Assembly (NCBI GenBank): GCA_032718475.1
Contig: JAUCBJ010001430.1
Span: 1-64,000 of the forward strand
From: Nemertoderma westbladi
Taxonomy: Eukaryota; Xenacoelomorpha; Nemertodermatida; Nemertodermatidae
Direction: 5' to 3'
DNA: 64,000 bases
The translations under genes were made by a program, and so were the position numbers. The notes below the pieces were generated by a model. It saw only the letters and a list, made by a program, of their open reading frames with translations. It did not search any database and had not been told where the DNA came from. Positions within the stretch are counted from its first letter, which is position 1. Each line of letters starts with the position of its first letter. This document shows, piece after piece, positions 24,087 through 34,760 of the stretch.

Positions 24087-25343
24087 ATGGCAGCATGGCT
24101 AATTAGGGCCTACAGAATTAGGCCTGTCCTGTAGGCTACCAGTATACGTGATCTATAATCACTGCACCGGTACCGCAGTACCAGTCAGCCAGTACCGTAA
24201 AACACCGAATACAGTATGGTATTGCAGTATTGCTGTATTGTCTGATTGCAGGATTCCTAATTCAGGGATTGACATGAGTATAGTACCGGTACAGGCAGAC
24301 AGGCCAGAATGGTATTACTGCAGTACTGTAATTTCGTAATTTGCTAGAAACCCAGCTGATTTAGTCTCCTAGCAACCTGCTGGGAATATCAAGCGTTATA
24401 ATTTTGGATAAATAAATTTATTATAACTGTAAGACAGTTACACTGGTGCTGCACGAAGGCCCCAAGCAAATTCAACTTGGAAAATTTCTAAACTTTTGAC
24501 AGACTATTTGTGTACCAAGTTTTGTTACATTTCATCGAGGATTGATCGAGTTATTAATGTTCAAAATTGAACACCGCAAAAAAATACCGTAATCAACTTA
24601 ATTAACTAATTAACTGCTATTATCTTAGCTTCTCGAAGGCCACACGGAAATTCAACTTGGAAAATTTCTAAACTTTTGCCAAACAACATGTGTACCAAGT
24701 TTGGATAGATTTCATTGAAGATTTCATGGCAGCATGGCTAATTAGGGCCTACAGAATTAGGCCTGTCCTGTAGGCTACCAGTATACGTGATCTATAATCA
24801 CTGCACCGGTACCGCGGTACCAGTCAGCCAGTACCGTAAAACACCGAATACAGTATGGTATTGCAGTATTGCTGTATTGTCTGATTGCAGGATTCCTAAT
24901 TCAGGGATTGACATGAGTATAGTACCGGTACAGGCAGACAGGCCACAATGGTATTACTGCAGTACTGTAATTTCGTAATTTGCTAGAAACCCAGCTGATT
25001 TAGTCTCCTAGCAACCTGCTGATGTCAAGCGTTATAATTTTGGATAAATAAATTTATTATAACTGTAAGACAGTTACACTGGTGCTGCAGGAAGGCCCCA
25101 AGCAAATTCAACTTGGAAAATTTCTAAACTTTTGACAGACTGTTTGTGTACCAAGTTTGGTTACATTTCATCGAGGATTGATCGAGTTATTAATGTTCAA
25201 AATTGAACACCGCAAAAAAATACCGTAATCAACTTAATCAACTTAATTAACTAATTAACTGCTATTATCTTAGCTTCTCGAAGGCCACACGGAAATTCAA
25301 CTTGGAAAATTTCTAAACTTTTGCCAAACAACATGTGTACCAA
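24087..25343. repeat. ~639 bp tandem duplication, second copy truncated
   Basis: Unit 1 is 24087-24725 and unit 2 starts at 24726; positions correspond at offset 639 until small indels after 25020. Each unit also contains two diverged internal copies of a ~190 bp block with AAATTCAACTTGGAAAATTT (about 24468 and 24650 in unit 1). Unit 2 stops at about 25343, where the CTCGGCCGAG array begins. No coding is supported; the GGTACCGCAGTACC-like sequence near 24168 and 24807 is palindrome-rich. Confidence 0.9.
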
Positions 25344-25348
25344 GGTTC

Positions 25349-25838
25349 TCTGCCGAGTTTTTCTCGGCCGAGATCTCGGCCGAGTTTTCTCTGCCGAGTT
25401 TTTCTCGGCCGAGTTTTTCTCGGCCGAGAATTTATAATCTTAAAAGTTGTAACTCTAACTTTTAACTTAACTTGTAACTTGTTTATACCTCCAACCAGTT
25501 CTACATTGGCATCAGCCATACAGCCATAGGCATAGCTGCACACGTGTAGGATAGTGAAGTGAAACGGTAGCAATAGGATGCAGGCTTATGTACTGTACTG
25601 CTGTAAATACTGTAATTATTGCAAATACAATGCCATTTTAAATTTCCCGCCATTTCATATTTTAATACTTTCTCGGGCGAGAAAAACTCGGCCGAGAAAA
25701 ACTCGGCCGAGAATCTCGGCCGAGAAAAACTCGGCCGAGAATCTCGGCCGAGAAAAACTCGGCAGAGAAAACTCGGCCGAGATCTCAGCCGAGATCTCGG
25801 CCGAGAAAAACTCGGCCGAGAATCTCGGCCGAGAATTT
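25349..25838. repeat. Inverted pair of CTCGGCCGAG palindrome arrays
   Basis: Left array 25349-25429 and right array 25674-25838 consist of the 10-base perfect palindrome CTCGGCCGAG separated by ~5 base spacers. Spacers are mostly TTTTT in the left array and AAAAA in the right one, so the two arrays are inverted relative to each other around a 245 bp AT-rich centre. A transcript of either strand could form long hairpins. The left array interrupts the tandem duplication ending at 25343, as expected for an inserted foldback-like element. I could not define a TSD. Confidence 0.85.
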
Positions 25839-25859
25839 AGATACATCTTAAGTATAATA

Positions 25860-26740
25860 TTTTTTATTGACACATCTTGAGTATAATATTTATTCAGATA
25901 GTTTTGGCGTAAACGGCGCTTCATAAAGATTGGCCGAGTTATTAACGTTTAAAATTGAACAAGAACGACAGAACGACAGGTTGATTAATGGTACGCTAAG
26001 GCTCACTCACTTCGTGGCTCGCCCCACAGACACACCGATTGAGTTAGTGGTACCTGTATGCTAAGCTCGCTTACTTTTGTCGCTCACCCCACAGAAATAA
26101 CAAAAAATAATAATGGTGACAGTATGGTCTGAGTACGAAAATATGTTTCACAATATATTTGTATGAATAAAGTCAAATATTTTTTCCTTGTTTTTATTTC
26201 AGTTAAAATGCTATTTTGTGGAATAAAGAAATACAACATCCAGATATGTTCAACAGAACAGGAAGGAATACTGATGCAAACCATACATAATAGACCAATA
26301 AGTCATTATTAGTATATTTGTTTACAGCTGTATTGATTATAGTAATAATGATGTCATTTGGTTTGGCATGTCCCGTTCTCTCTGTTCTTCAAACATTTGC
26401 TCAAACACATTCGTAAACAACACTGTTGTGGTTCATCACAACAGTGTTTAGTAAAATGATATAATATATTTTAAATAAACTTAATGTCAATTATTACATT
26501 AAAATAAAACGTACATAACATTAAATGTTTTAACTCCAAACTTTTACAATGAGAAACTCTACCAATATAAATATACACATATTGTCCTATCACATAGAAA
26601 CCTGCTGATCGATATAACTCTAAACAAATCACCTATTACCAAAGTGAAGTAATCAGATGTCACTAAAACTCTAAATAATAACCATCACCAATATAATTGT
26701 GGACACTTTTTGTTATACTTATCATAATGTTATAATTATG
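25860..26740. other. Non-coding region with one strong hairpin
   Basis: AT-rich sequence with no supportable gene. A perfect 12-base inverted repeat (AACACTGTTGTG, 26419-26430, and its complement 26437-26448) encloses a 6-base loop. A short stretch near 25930-25965 resembles the ATCGAGTTATTAATGTTCAA segment of the tandem duplication, suggesting the host repeat resumes after the palindrome arrays. Confidence 0.5.
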
Positions 26741-26743
26741 TAA

Positions 26744-26850
26744 AGTTGGAATGGACTACCGAGTCACATGGTTAAGCACCGATTTATTTAAACATAGAAT
26801 TCGTGAATCTGATTTATCTGAGTACTGCAAGTTTCATGGAAATTTGTAAT
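26744..26850 (+). pseudogene. 3' end of a non-LTR retrotransposon ORF
   Basis: Reading TGG AAT GGA CTA CCG gives WNGLPSHMVK. After a short frame change it reads FKHRIRESDLSEYCKFHGNL and a stop at about 26850. The WNxLP...FKxxL pattern is the usual C-terminus of CR1/Jockey-like reverse transcriptase ORFs. Only this tail remains; it is too short for a firm clade. Confidence 0.5.
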
Positions 26851-27296
26851 TCAAGTGTTTGTTTTATTGTCTCAGCCCCTTTTTATATTACCTTATTTAT
26901 ATATTTTAATTTTATTTAAGAAATTAATTATGCTAAATTTTCACATTTTTATATTTCAACTGATGCAAAATTTAATTGGGATTTAAAATATTAAAACAGC
27001 TTGGCAAGATGTTTTTTCGTTCTTGTGTTATCACTGTCTTTCCTTTCCACCTACCAGTTTTGTCCATCAAAATTTAGAACACAGACAGACAAACCATGAG
27101 AAAGACATTGTTAGTGAGTAATCCCAAACCAATAAACGACAATTAGAATGGTAATAATTGTGGATGATTCATTGGCTACAGAGTGAGTTGACATGGTTAC
27201 GAACGCCATTAAGAAAGGTGTGAACGCATATTGAGGCCCAAATCGAGTGTTAAATATGCGTATTGGCAGACGGAACAATGATGCAATAAAGTACTG

Positions 27297-28157
27297 GATT
27301 CCTCGTACTTAGTTCCAATTTAAGCCCCATGCGAATTTATTCCAATGGAAACGAGTTTAGTTCCAATTTTGGCGAATTTAGTTCCAATTTAGGCGAACTT
27401 AGTTCCAATAACTATAGAAAAATGAATAATAGGTGATAAGTGTTCGTAATGTCAGAATGTAATAATAGCACAATCAGAATATAATAGCACAGATAATGAT
27501 GTCGATGACGACGGTTAAAACCGTCTTGCTTCCCAACTCTACACAGACCAACTGAATAATAAGTGATGAGTGTATCGGTTATATTACTAACACATATTGA
27601 ATATTCCTACTGCTCTGCGTGGCCTAGCCAATGAATGCACTCCAAGCAGATGGTATTCTGTCCCATCATTGGCTATCCTATTAATCTCTCCTTCACCACT
27701 CCCTGCTGCCATTATCCCTACGTGCTAGCCCCTTTGTCCCCTTGAGATGGCTTATGGCCTCTCATCTCTGTTTGTGGCTGGCAATGTATATATATTGCCT
27801 GCTGTGGTTATTAGGTGACATTATATTACTAATGTCACCTTCCCAACTATAATTGGTAAAAGCCACTTTCCCCATTTTCCGCTAGATTGTACAGGGAATT
27901 GAATCCGCTTACACATTGGAACTAAGTTCGTACCCATTGGAACTAAATTCGCTTCCATTGGAATTAAATTCGCATCCATTGGAACTAAATTCGCATCCAT
28001 TGGAACTAAGTTCGTTTTTATATTCTGGGATTGGAATTAAGTTCGCCTCAATTGGAACTCAGTTCGCTTTTTAAAATTTATTTTGGAACTAAATTCGTTT
28101 CATTTGGAACTAAGTTCGCCTTTGAAAATGTGCGATTGGAACTAAGTTCGTGCTACC
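27297..28157. mobile_element. Foldback-type element 1 (861 bp)
   Basis: Bounded by an 8-base TSD, AAGTACTG (27289-27296, 28158-28165). The left end GATTCCTCGTACTTAGTTCC and right end GGAACTAAGTTCGTGCTACC are imperfect inverses. The left arm (27297-27420) and the longer right arm (27903-28157) contain inverted ~21 bp units of the type GCGAATTTAGTTCCAATGG. The centre (27430-27905) is unrelated to the arms and is about 480 bp of a dispersed repeat also found at 41396-41880. It includes a perfect 11-bp hairpin (27813-27823/27830-27840). Confidence 0.85.
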
Positions 28158-28171
28158 AAGTACTGTAGGAG

Positions 28172-28752
28172 GATTCCCCGTACTTAGTTCCAATTTAAGC
28201 CTCATGTGAATTTAGTTCCACTTTTTGCGAATTTAGTTCCAATTTAGGCGAACTTAGTTCCAATAACTATAGAAAAATGAAAACGAATTTAGTTCCAATG
28301 CATGCGAATTTAGTTCCAATGGATGCGAATTTAGTTCCAATGGTTGCGAATTTAGTTCCAATGGATGCGAACTTAGTTCCAATGCAAGCGAATTTAGATC
28401 CAATGGATGCGAATTTAGTTCCAATGAACGCGAATTTAGTTCCAATTTTTCAGGTGTGGGACGAGCCACATAGTTGGCGAAGTATCTGTTTAATGACACT
28501 ATTAGAGGATGGTTAAATAATAATTGTAAAATTGGAACTAAATTCGCTTCCATTGGAACTAAATTCGCATGCATTGGAACTAAATTCGCATCCATTGGAA
28601 CTAAGTTCGTTTTGATATTCTGAGATTGGAACTAAGTTCGCCTTGATTGGAACTAAGTTCGCTTTGTAAAATTTATTTTGAAACTAAATTCGTTTCAATT
28701 GGAACTAAGTTCGCCTTTGAAAATGTGCGATTGGAACTAAGTTCCTTCTACC
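28172..28752. mobile_element. Foldback-type element 2 (581 bp)
   Basis: Bounded by a 9-base TSD, CTGTAGGAG (28163-28171, 28753-28761). It starts GATTCCCCGTACTTAG and ends CTTCTACC, matching the ends of element 1. The left arm (28275-28445) has eight head-to-tail ~21 bp units, GCGAATTTAGTTCCAATGGAT-like. The right arm (28531-28745) has the inverted units. The ~90 bp core (28446-28530) matches the complement of 63740-63840 in element 3. Its TSD overlaps that of element 1, so it inserted into the right flank of element 1 later. The open frames across the arms are by-products of a repeat length divisible by three. Confidence 0.88.
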
Positions 28753-29310
28753 CTGTAGGAGTATAATACATTAAGAACAATGCATCTGGTTATTTGTTGC
28801 AGTAAAAGGGTATTATTACATAGAGGGGAATACCAGGGATTATTCATGGCTGAGAGAGGGTAGCTAACATTTTGGTTTATAACAGGTGAAGGTGTTATTT
28901 GGATTATTATTAGCGTTTAGTCAGATGTTAGTAGTGATTATTGTCAATATTGTGGTGTATATAATATTGTGTTTCTGACACCCTTAATAGTTAAATTAAA
29001 GGAAGAACAGGAGTCTTACACCCCCAATAAAAAATATAGAATCAGGACATTTAGCCCAAAATATTTCTCGACCCCTAGGGTCATCGAAAGAACAACAAAC
29101 ACACAAACACAAACAAATATAAATACATGCTAAACATACAGGTATGTGTCGCAACCCTAACCCTAAGCCTACCCGCCATACACTAAATGATACCGTTAAT
29201 AAACTGCACAATAGCTAAGCCTATATTCTATAAGAAAATATATGACAATTTTGTCGCCGTGAAAGGGGTATGACTGAGGCAAAAATAATTAATTTGTGAA
29301 AAATATGGTT

Positions 29311-29366
29311 GCGTTTCGGTGTCTTGGACCAGTACGCGCTAATCCTCGACACCTCGTCAGCTGGAC
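29311..29366 (-). ncRNA. Hammerhead ribozyme-like core, unit 1
   Basis: On the minus strand: CCAG, CTGACGA, GGTGTC, a 24-base loop, GACACC, GAAA, CGC. CUGANGA and GAAA are the invariant catalytic strands of the hammerhead, and the six-base helix II between them is perfect. The loop contains GCGCGTACTGG, which has the sequence expected for the third strand: GCG (pairs with CGC, helix III), UA (cleavage triplet GUA) and CUGG (pairs with CCAG, helix I). Its position inside loop II is not the normal order. Pairing with a neighbouring unit, or between molecules, would restore a standard topology. Activity is untested. Confidence 0.65.
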
Positions 29367-29981
29367 AGGGAATTAGCCAAGCCTATCTATAATGCACCAA
29401 TGACCTAAAATAATCGCACCATCAACTCTGTTACCACCTAGCCCAAAACAGAAGTCAGACCACAGAACACAGGAACCCTATAGGCCTATGGTAAGTAAAT
29501 ATGTTACCAATGGGAAACTGGTGGAATGCTAGGGCACACACACAGTACAAAATTTAAATAAGATTTTATGATTTGCAGTAATGTCGGAATTCTGCTCCAC
29601 TTTCATAAGATGATAATTGATGTTAACGGCATACTGACTAACAGGGGGTTGGTATGTATATATTAAATTAAATTAAAGGAAGAACAGGAGTCTTACACCC
29701 CCAATAAAAAATATAGAATCAGGACATTTAGCCCAAAATATTTCTCGACCCCTAGGGTCATCGAAAGAACAACAAACACACAAACACAAACAAATATAAA
29801 TACATGCTAAACATACAGGTATGTGTCGCAACCCTAAGCCTACCCGCCATACACTAAATGATACCGTTAATAAACTGCACAATAGCTAAGCCTATATTCT
29901 ATAAGAAAATATATGACAATTTTGTCGCCGTGAAAGGGGTATGACTGAGGCAAAAATAATTAATTTGTGAAAAATATGGTT

Positions 29982-30036
29982 GCGTTTCGGTGTCTTGGAC
30001 CAGTACGCGCTAATGACGACACCTCGTCAGCTGGAC
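29982..30036 (-). ncRNA. Hammerhead ribozyme-like core, unit 2
   Basis: Same core as unit 1. The loop is one base shorter and reads GTCATTAGCGCGTACTGG after helix II. CTGACGA, both helix II strands and GAAA are unchanged, so the substitutions fall in the loop and spare the catalytic strands. Confidence 0.65.
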
Positions 30037-30657
30037 AGGGAATTAGCCAAGCCTATCTATAATGCACCAATGACCTAAAATAATCGCACCATCAACTCTG
30101 TTACCACCTAGCCCAAAACAGAAGTCAGACCACAGAACACAGGAACCCTATAGGCCTATGGTAAGTAAATATGTTACCAATGGGAAACTGGTGGAATGCT
30201 AGGGCACACACACAGTACAAAATTTAAATAAGATTTTATGATTTGCAGTAATGTCGGAATTCTGCTCCACTTTCATAAGATGATAATTGATGTTAACGGC
30301 ATACTGACTAACAGGGGGTTGGTATGTATATATTAAATTAAATTAAAGGAAGAACAGGAGTCTTACACCCCCAATAAAAAATATAGAATCAGGACATTTA
30401 GCCCAAAATATTTCTCGACCCCTAGGGTCATCGAAAGAACAACAAACACACAAACACAAACAAATATAAATACATGCTAAACATACAGGTATGTGTCGCA
30501 ACCCTAACCCTAAGCCTACCCGCCATACACTAAATGATACCGTTAATAAACTGCACAATAGCTAAGCCTATATTCTATAAGAAAATATATGACAATTTTG
30601 TCGCCGTGAAAGGGGTATGACTGAGGCAAAAATAATTAATTTGTGAAAAATATGGTT

Positions 30658-30713
30658 GCGTTTCGGTGTCTTGGACCAGTACGCGCTAATCCTCGACACC
30701 TCGTCAGCTGGAC
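30658..30713 (-). ncRNA. Hammerhead ribozyme-like core, unit 3
   Basis: Identical in core, helix II and loop to unit 1. Confidence 0.65.
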
Positions 30714-31334
30714 AGGGAATTAGCCAAGCCTATCTATAATGCACCAATGACCTAAAATAATCGCACCATCAACTCTGTTACCACCTAGCCCAAAACAGAA
30801 GTCAGACCACAGAACACAGGAACCCTATAGGCCTATGGTAAGTAAATATGTTACCAATGGGAAACTGGTGGAATGCTAGGGCACACACACAGTACAAAAT
30901 TTAAATAAGATTTTATGATTTGCAGTAATGTCGGAATTCTGCTCCACTTTCATAAGATGATAATTGATGTTAACGGCATACTGACTAACAGGGGGTTGGT
31001 ATGTATATATTAAATTAAATTAAAGGAAGAACAGGAGTCTTACACCCCCAATAAAAAATATAGAATCAGGACATTTAGCCCAAAATATTTCTCGACCCCT
31101 AGGGTCATCGAAAGAACAACAAACACACAAACACAAACAAATATAAATACATGCTAAACATACAGGTATGTGTCGCAACCCTAACCCTAAGCCTACCCGC
31201 CATACACTAAATGATACCGTTAATAAACTGCACAATAGCTAAGCCTATATTCTATAAGAAAATATATGACAATTTTGTCGCCGTGAAAGGGGTATGACTG
31301 AGGCAAAAATAATTAATTTGTGAAAAATATGGTT

Positions 31335-31390
31335 GCGTTTCGGTGTCTTGGACCAGTACACGCTAATCCTCGACACCTCGTCAGCTGGAC
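31335..31390 (-). ncRNA. Hammerhead ribozyme-like core, unit 4
   Basis: Core and helix II are unchanged. The loop strand reads GCGTGTACTGG instead of GCGCGTACTGG, which alters the candidate helix III partner by one base next to the putative cleavage triplet. Confidence 0.65.
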
Positions 31391-32011
31391 AGGGAATTAG
31401 CCAAGCCTATCTATAATGCACCAATGACCTAAAATAATCGCACCATCAACTCTGTTACCACCTAGCCCAAAACAGAAGTCAGACCACAGAACACAGGAAC
31501 CCTATAGGCCTATGGTAAGTAAATATGTTACCAATGGGAAACTGGTGGAATGCTAGGGCACACACACAGTACAAAATTTAAATAAGATTTTATGATTTGC
31601 AGTAATGTCGGAATTCTGCTCCACTTTCATAAGATGATAATTGATGTTAACGGCATACTGACTAACAGGGGGTTGGTATGTATATATTAAATTAAATTAA
31701 AGGAAGAACAGGAGTCTTACACCCCCAATAAAAAATATAGAATCAGGACATTTAGCCCAAAATATTTATCGACCCCTAGGGTCATCGAAAGAACAACAAA
31801 CACACAAACACAAACAAATATAAATACATGCTAAACATACAGGTATGTGTCGCAACCCTAACCCTAAGCCTACCCGCCATACACTAAATGATACCGTTAA
31901 TAAACTGCACAATAGCTAAGCCTATATTCTATAAGAAAATATATGACAATTTTGTCGCCGTGAAAGGGGTATGACTGAGGCAAAAATAATTAATTTGTGA
32001 AAAATATGGTT

Positions 32012-32067
32012 GCGTTTCGGTGTCTTGGACCAGTACGCGCTAATCCTCGACACCTCGTCAGCTGGAC
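32012..32067 (-). ncRNA. Hammerhead ribozyme-like core, unit 5
   Basis: Identical in core, helix II and loop to unit 1. Confidence 0.65.
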
Positions 32068-32687
32068 AGGGAATTAGCCAAGCCTATCTATAATGCACCA
32101 ATGACCTAAAATAATCGCACCATCAACTCTGTTACCACCTAGCCCAAAACAGAAGTCAGACCACAGAACACAGGAACCCTATAGGCCTATGGTAAGTAAA
32201 TATGTTACCAATGGGAAACTGGTGGAATGCTAGGGCACACACACAGTACAAAATTTAAATAAGATTTTATGATTTGCAGTAATGTCGGAATTCTGCTCCA
32301 CTTTCATAAGATGATAATTGATGTTAACGGCATACTGACTAACAGGGGGTTGGTATGTATATATTAAATTAAATTAAAGGAAGAACAGGAGTCTTACACC
32401 CCCAATAAAAATATAGAATCAGGACATTTAGCCCAAAATATTTCTCGACCCCTAGGGTCATCGAAAGAACAACAAACACACAAACACAAACAAATATAAA
32501 TACATGCTAAACATACAGGTATGTGTCGCAACCCTAACCCTAAGCCTACCCGCCATACACTAAATGATACCGTTAATAAACTGCACAATAGCTAAGCCTA
32601 TATTCTATAAGAAAATATATGACAATTTTGTCGCCGTGAAAGGGGTATGACTGAGGCAAAAATAATTAATTTGTGAAAAATATGGTT

Positions 32688-32743
32688 GCGTTTCGGTGTC
32701 TTGGACCAGTACGCGCTAATCCTCGACACCTCGTCAGCTGGAC
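32688..32743 (-). ncRNA. Hammerhead ribozyme-like core, unit 6
   Basis: Identical in core, helix II and loop to unit 1. It lies in the truncated last unit, upstream in the minus direction of all others. Confidence 0.65.
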
Positions 32744-33989
32744 AGGGAATTAGCCAAGCCTATCTATAATGCACCAATGACCTAAAATAATCGCACCATC
32801 AACTCTGTTACCACCTAGCCCAAAACAGAAGTCAGACCACAGAACACAGGAACCCTATAGGCCTATGGTAAGTAAATATGTTACCAATGGGAAACTGGTG
32901 GAATGCTAGGGCACACACACAGTACAAAATTTAAAACATTCATAAATTCAAAACTCCTGTTCTTCCTTTAATTTAATTTAATATATACATACCAACCCCC
33001 TGTTAGTCAGTATGCCGTTAACATCAATTACCCTTAATAGTGGCAGATATGGGTAAGGACCCAGTGATAACCAAAGACGGAGTTCCACAAACCCAAAGGA
33101 AGATGGTACAACACCAAATGAATGTGGACAATCGCAACAAATCAAATCTACAATAACGAGTGCGGTATGGCGTCATACGAACTATTAGACGTTATCAGGT
33201 CGAGCATAGCAAGTACAAACTTTAATACAAATTCTAACGAAAATGAGCGACACAGATCACCTAACAGAAACAACCATTTCAGCCGAGGGACGTTTCGGGA
33301 CTGGAACGCAGATACCCAGAACTCCACTCAATGGCACTATTGCGAATGCAATGCGAACTCAATGGCCAGTCCGATCTGTGGAGTGGAAGAACCTGAGCAC
33401 TTGATCCAAATAGAGACGCCAGTGATACCCCAGGAGATCAATGGCAATAATGCGGTGTTCGAACAAGGACAGACAGGTGTCTGAGGGCCAGTCGAGCGAC
33501 CCTACCCTCCAGGGGGAAGGCGAGCTCTGTTCCCGGGCATGAGCAGGGGTCCCTAACAGTGGGCGATGGATCTGAGGAGAGATGTTGACGAGATGTTCGG
33601 GAGCTCTCAATCAATGGAACTAGGAGAGATAAGTAGATAATTGAGTAAAATAAACTACCATTTATACTAGGTAACTCAAATAAGTGAACCACATAAAATC
33701 TCAGACAGTACATTAAGGGTAAGATAAGGGAAGGTGAACTAGACCTAAATTTTACAAGTTGTACAGGATGTCTGTTGATACGCAGTCCTACCAAGGTATA
33801 TAAACTGAGGTATTAAATCCTGAAGATTCCATAAGCAATATGGATGAGAGAGTGAGAGTGTCTGTGGGTCAGTAACATCCTCAGTTATAGCCTGGAAAAA
33901 TAAGTCTATAGAAGAGAGAAGAAAGAGTAAAAGGTGCAGACAATAAAGAGATCTGAGAAATGGGGAAACAAGAAGGTGAGAAACAGAGA

Positions 33990-34760
33990 GGTTAAGGCGA
34001 AAGAGAACGAAAGAGAAATGAGCATGAACGTGACCATGAACGTGAACAGCAGGAATATGAAGAAAGGAAGGAGCAAGAGAGGTTATACATAGAGTATGAG
34101 AGAGAGCAGAGAGAAATTTGAAAGAAAGAGGAAATAAATGGAAACATAATGTGTATTATTGTATACAGGAGGGATGGAATCCTGGTAAGTCTCAAACATT
34201 TCTGGCCTATTTTAAAGTCCTGGACCAGCATTTTCCTTTGCTTTGGGATAGAAAATTTGTTTTCCCTGGTGTGGGTTATATTTCAAAATAAATTGTATAT
34301 TTTGCGGGAGGATTTTGAGGTTGCAATTTTTGTGTATACTAAGATTATGGATCGAAGAATCATTGGATATTATTTTGGTTCCTATGGATTCTACAAGGAG
34401 TAACTATGATGCTAATATAAATAATTCAGATAGTAGGAATTTTTCTAACTGGGAAAACTACTCGAATAACAAGAGAGGAAATGATGATGGATACAGAGTA
34501 CAACCGGATAAATAGATGGGAAAGTAGACCAGAAAGTGAACCGAAATATAAACTGCAGGAAAGGCAAGAATCAAAGACTGTAACAAGAGTGGGTACATGC
34601 TTGTCAGTAACGAAAAGACGTGTATACATAAAGATAGTATAAAGATAGAGGGGTGAGGTAACTTCAGTATCAAAGCAACAAATATGGCTACGATAGACCA
34701 CCTTGGAATAAGTAAAGCTCAACCGAGCACAATACAATACAAACAGACAGTACAATACGA
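33990..34760 (+). pseudogene. BEL/Pao gag-region remnant
   Basis: From about 33998, one frame reads a charged coiled coil (EREREREHERDHEREQQEYEERKEQERLYIEYEREQ), broken by a stop at about 34120, followed by a piece with DSTRSNYDANINNSDSRNFSNW (34315-34515). The segment 34228-34760 is nearly identical to 45647-46390, but about 200 bases containing the protease motif are missing near 34640. The coiled coil plus this context suggest the gag region; no capsid fold can be shown from sequence alone. The shared segment shows both copies belong to one family. Confidence 0.6.

Larger units (their letters stand above)
28992..33029. mobile_element. ~677 bp tandem array inserted as a unit (retrozyme-like candidate)
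   Basis: Five complete units and a sixth truncated one start at about 28993, 29670, 30340, 31017, 31694 and 32371. They are nearly identical (unit 2 lacks 7 bases). The whole 4038 bp block is flanked by the 12-base direct repeat ACCCTTAATAGT (28980-28991, 33030-33041). At the right end the sixth unit breaks off at about 32935. After 17 unrelated bases, the sequence 32952-33029 is the reverse complement of a unit-to-unit junction (for example 30283-30360). Each unit carries a hammerhead-like ribozyme core on the minus strand and the telomere-like CCCTAACCCTAA. There is no protein gene; a 71-codon minus frame repeats only because the units are alike. Tandem repeats, a hammerhead and a TSD are the known hallmarks of animal retrozymes and of Penelope-like terminal repeats; assignment to either is inferred. 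Confidence 0.85.

Noticed and set aside
25578-25880. 100-codon ORF with SAENLGRE/KTRPRK repeats
   Set aside because: Produced by the CTCGGCCGAG palindrome array, readable on both strands; low complexity and no conserved domain.
28275-28445. CRISPR-like array of short regular repeats
   Set aside because: Units are head-to-tail without unique spacers, and the genome is animal-like; these are foldback arm repeats.
28275-28595. Open frames with repeating NLVPMDA or ELNSHPL residues on both strands
   Set aside because: They are the translation of ~21 bp foldback arm units. A repeat length divisible by three keeps any stop-free frame open, and nothing suggests a protein.
29151-29169. Telomere repeat (CCCTAA)n
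   Set aside because: Only about two copies per unit, and one unit has a single copy; too short for a telomere tract, though it may have arisen from one.
28996-29211. 71-codon minus-strand ORF conserved in every 677 bp unit
   Set aside because: The units are near-identical at the DNA level everywhere, so conservation of the frame is not evidence of coding; the composition (runs of C, L, V) is not protein-like.
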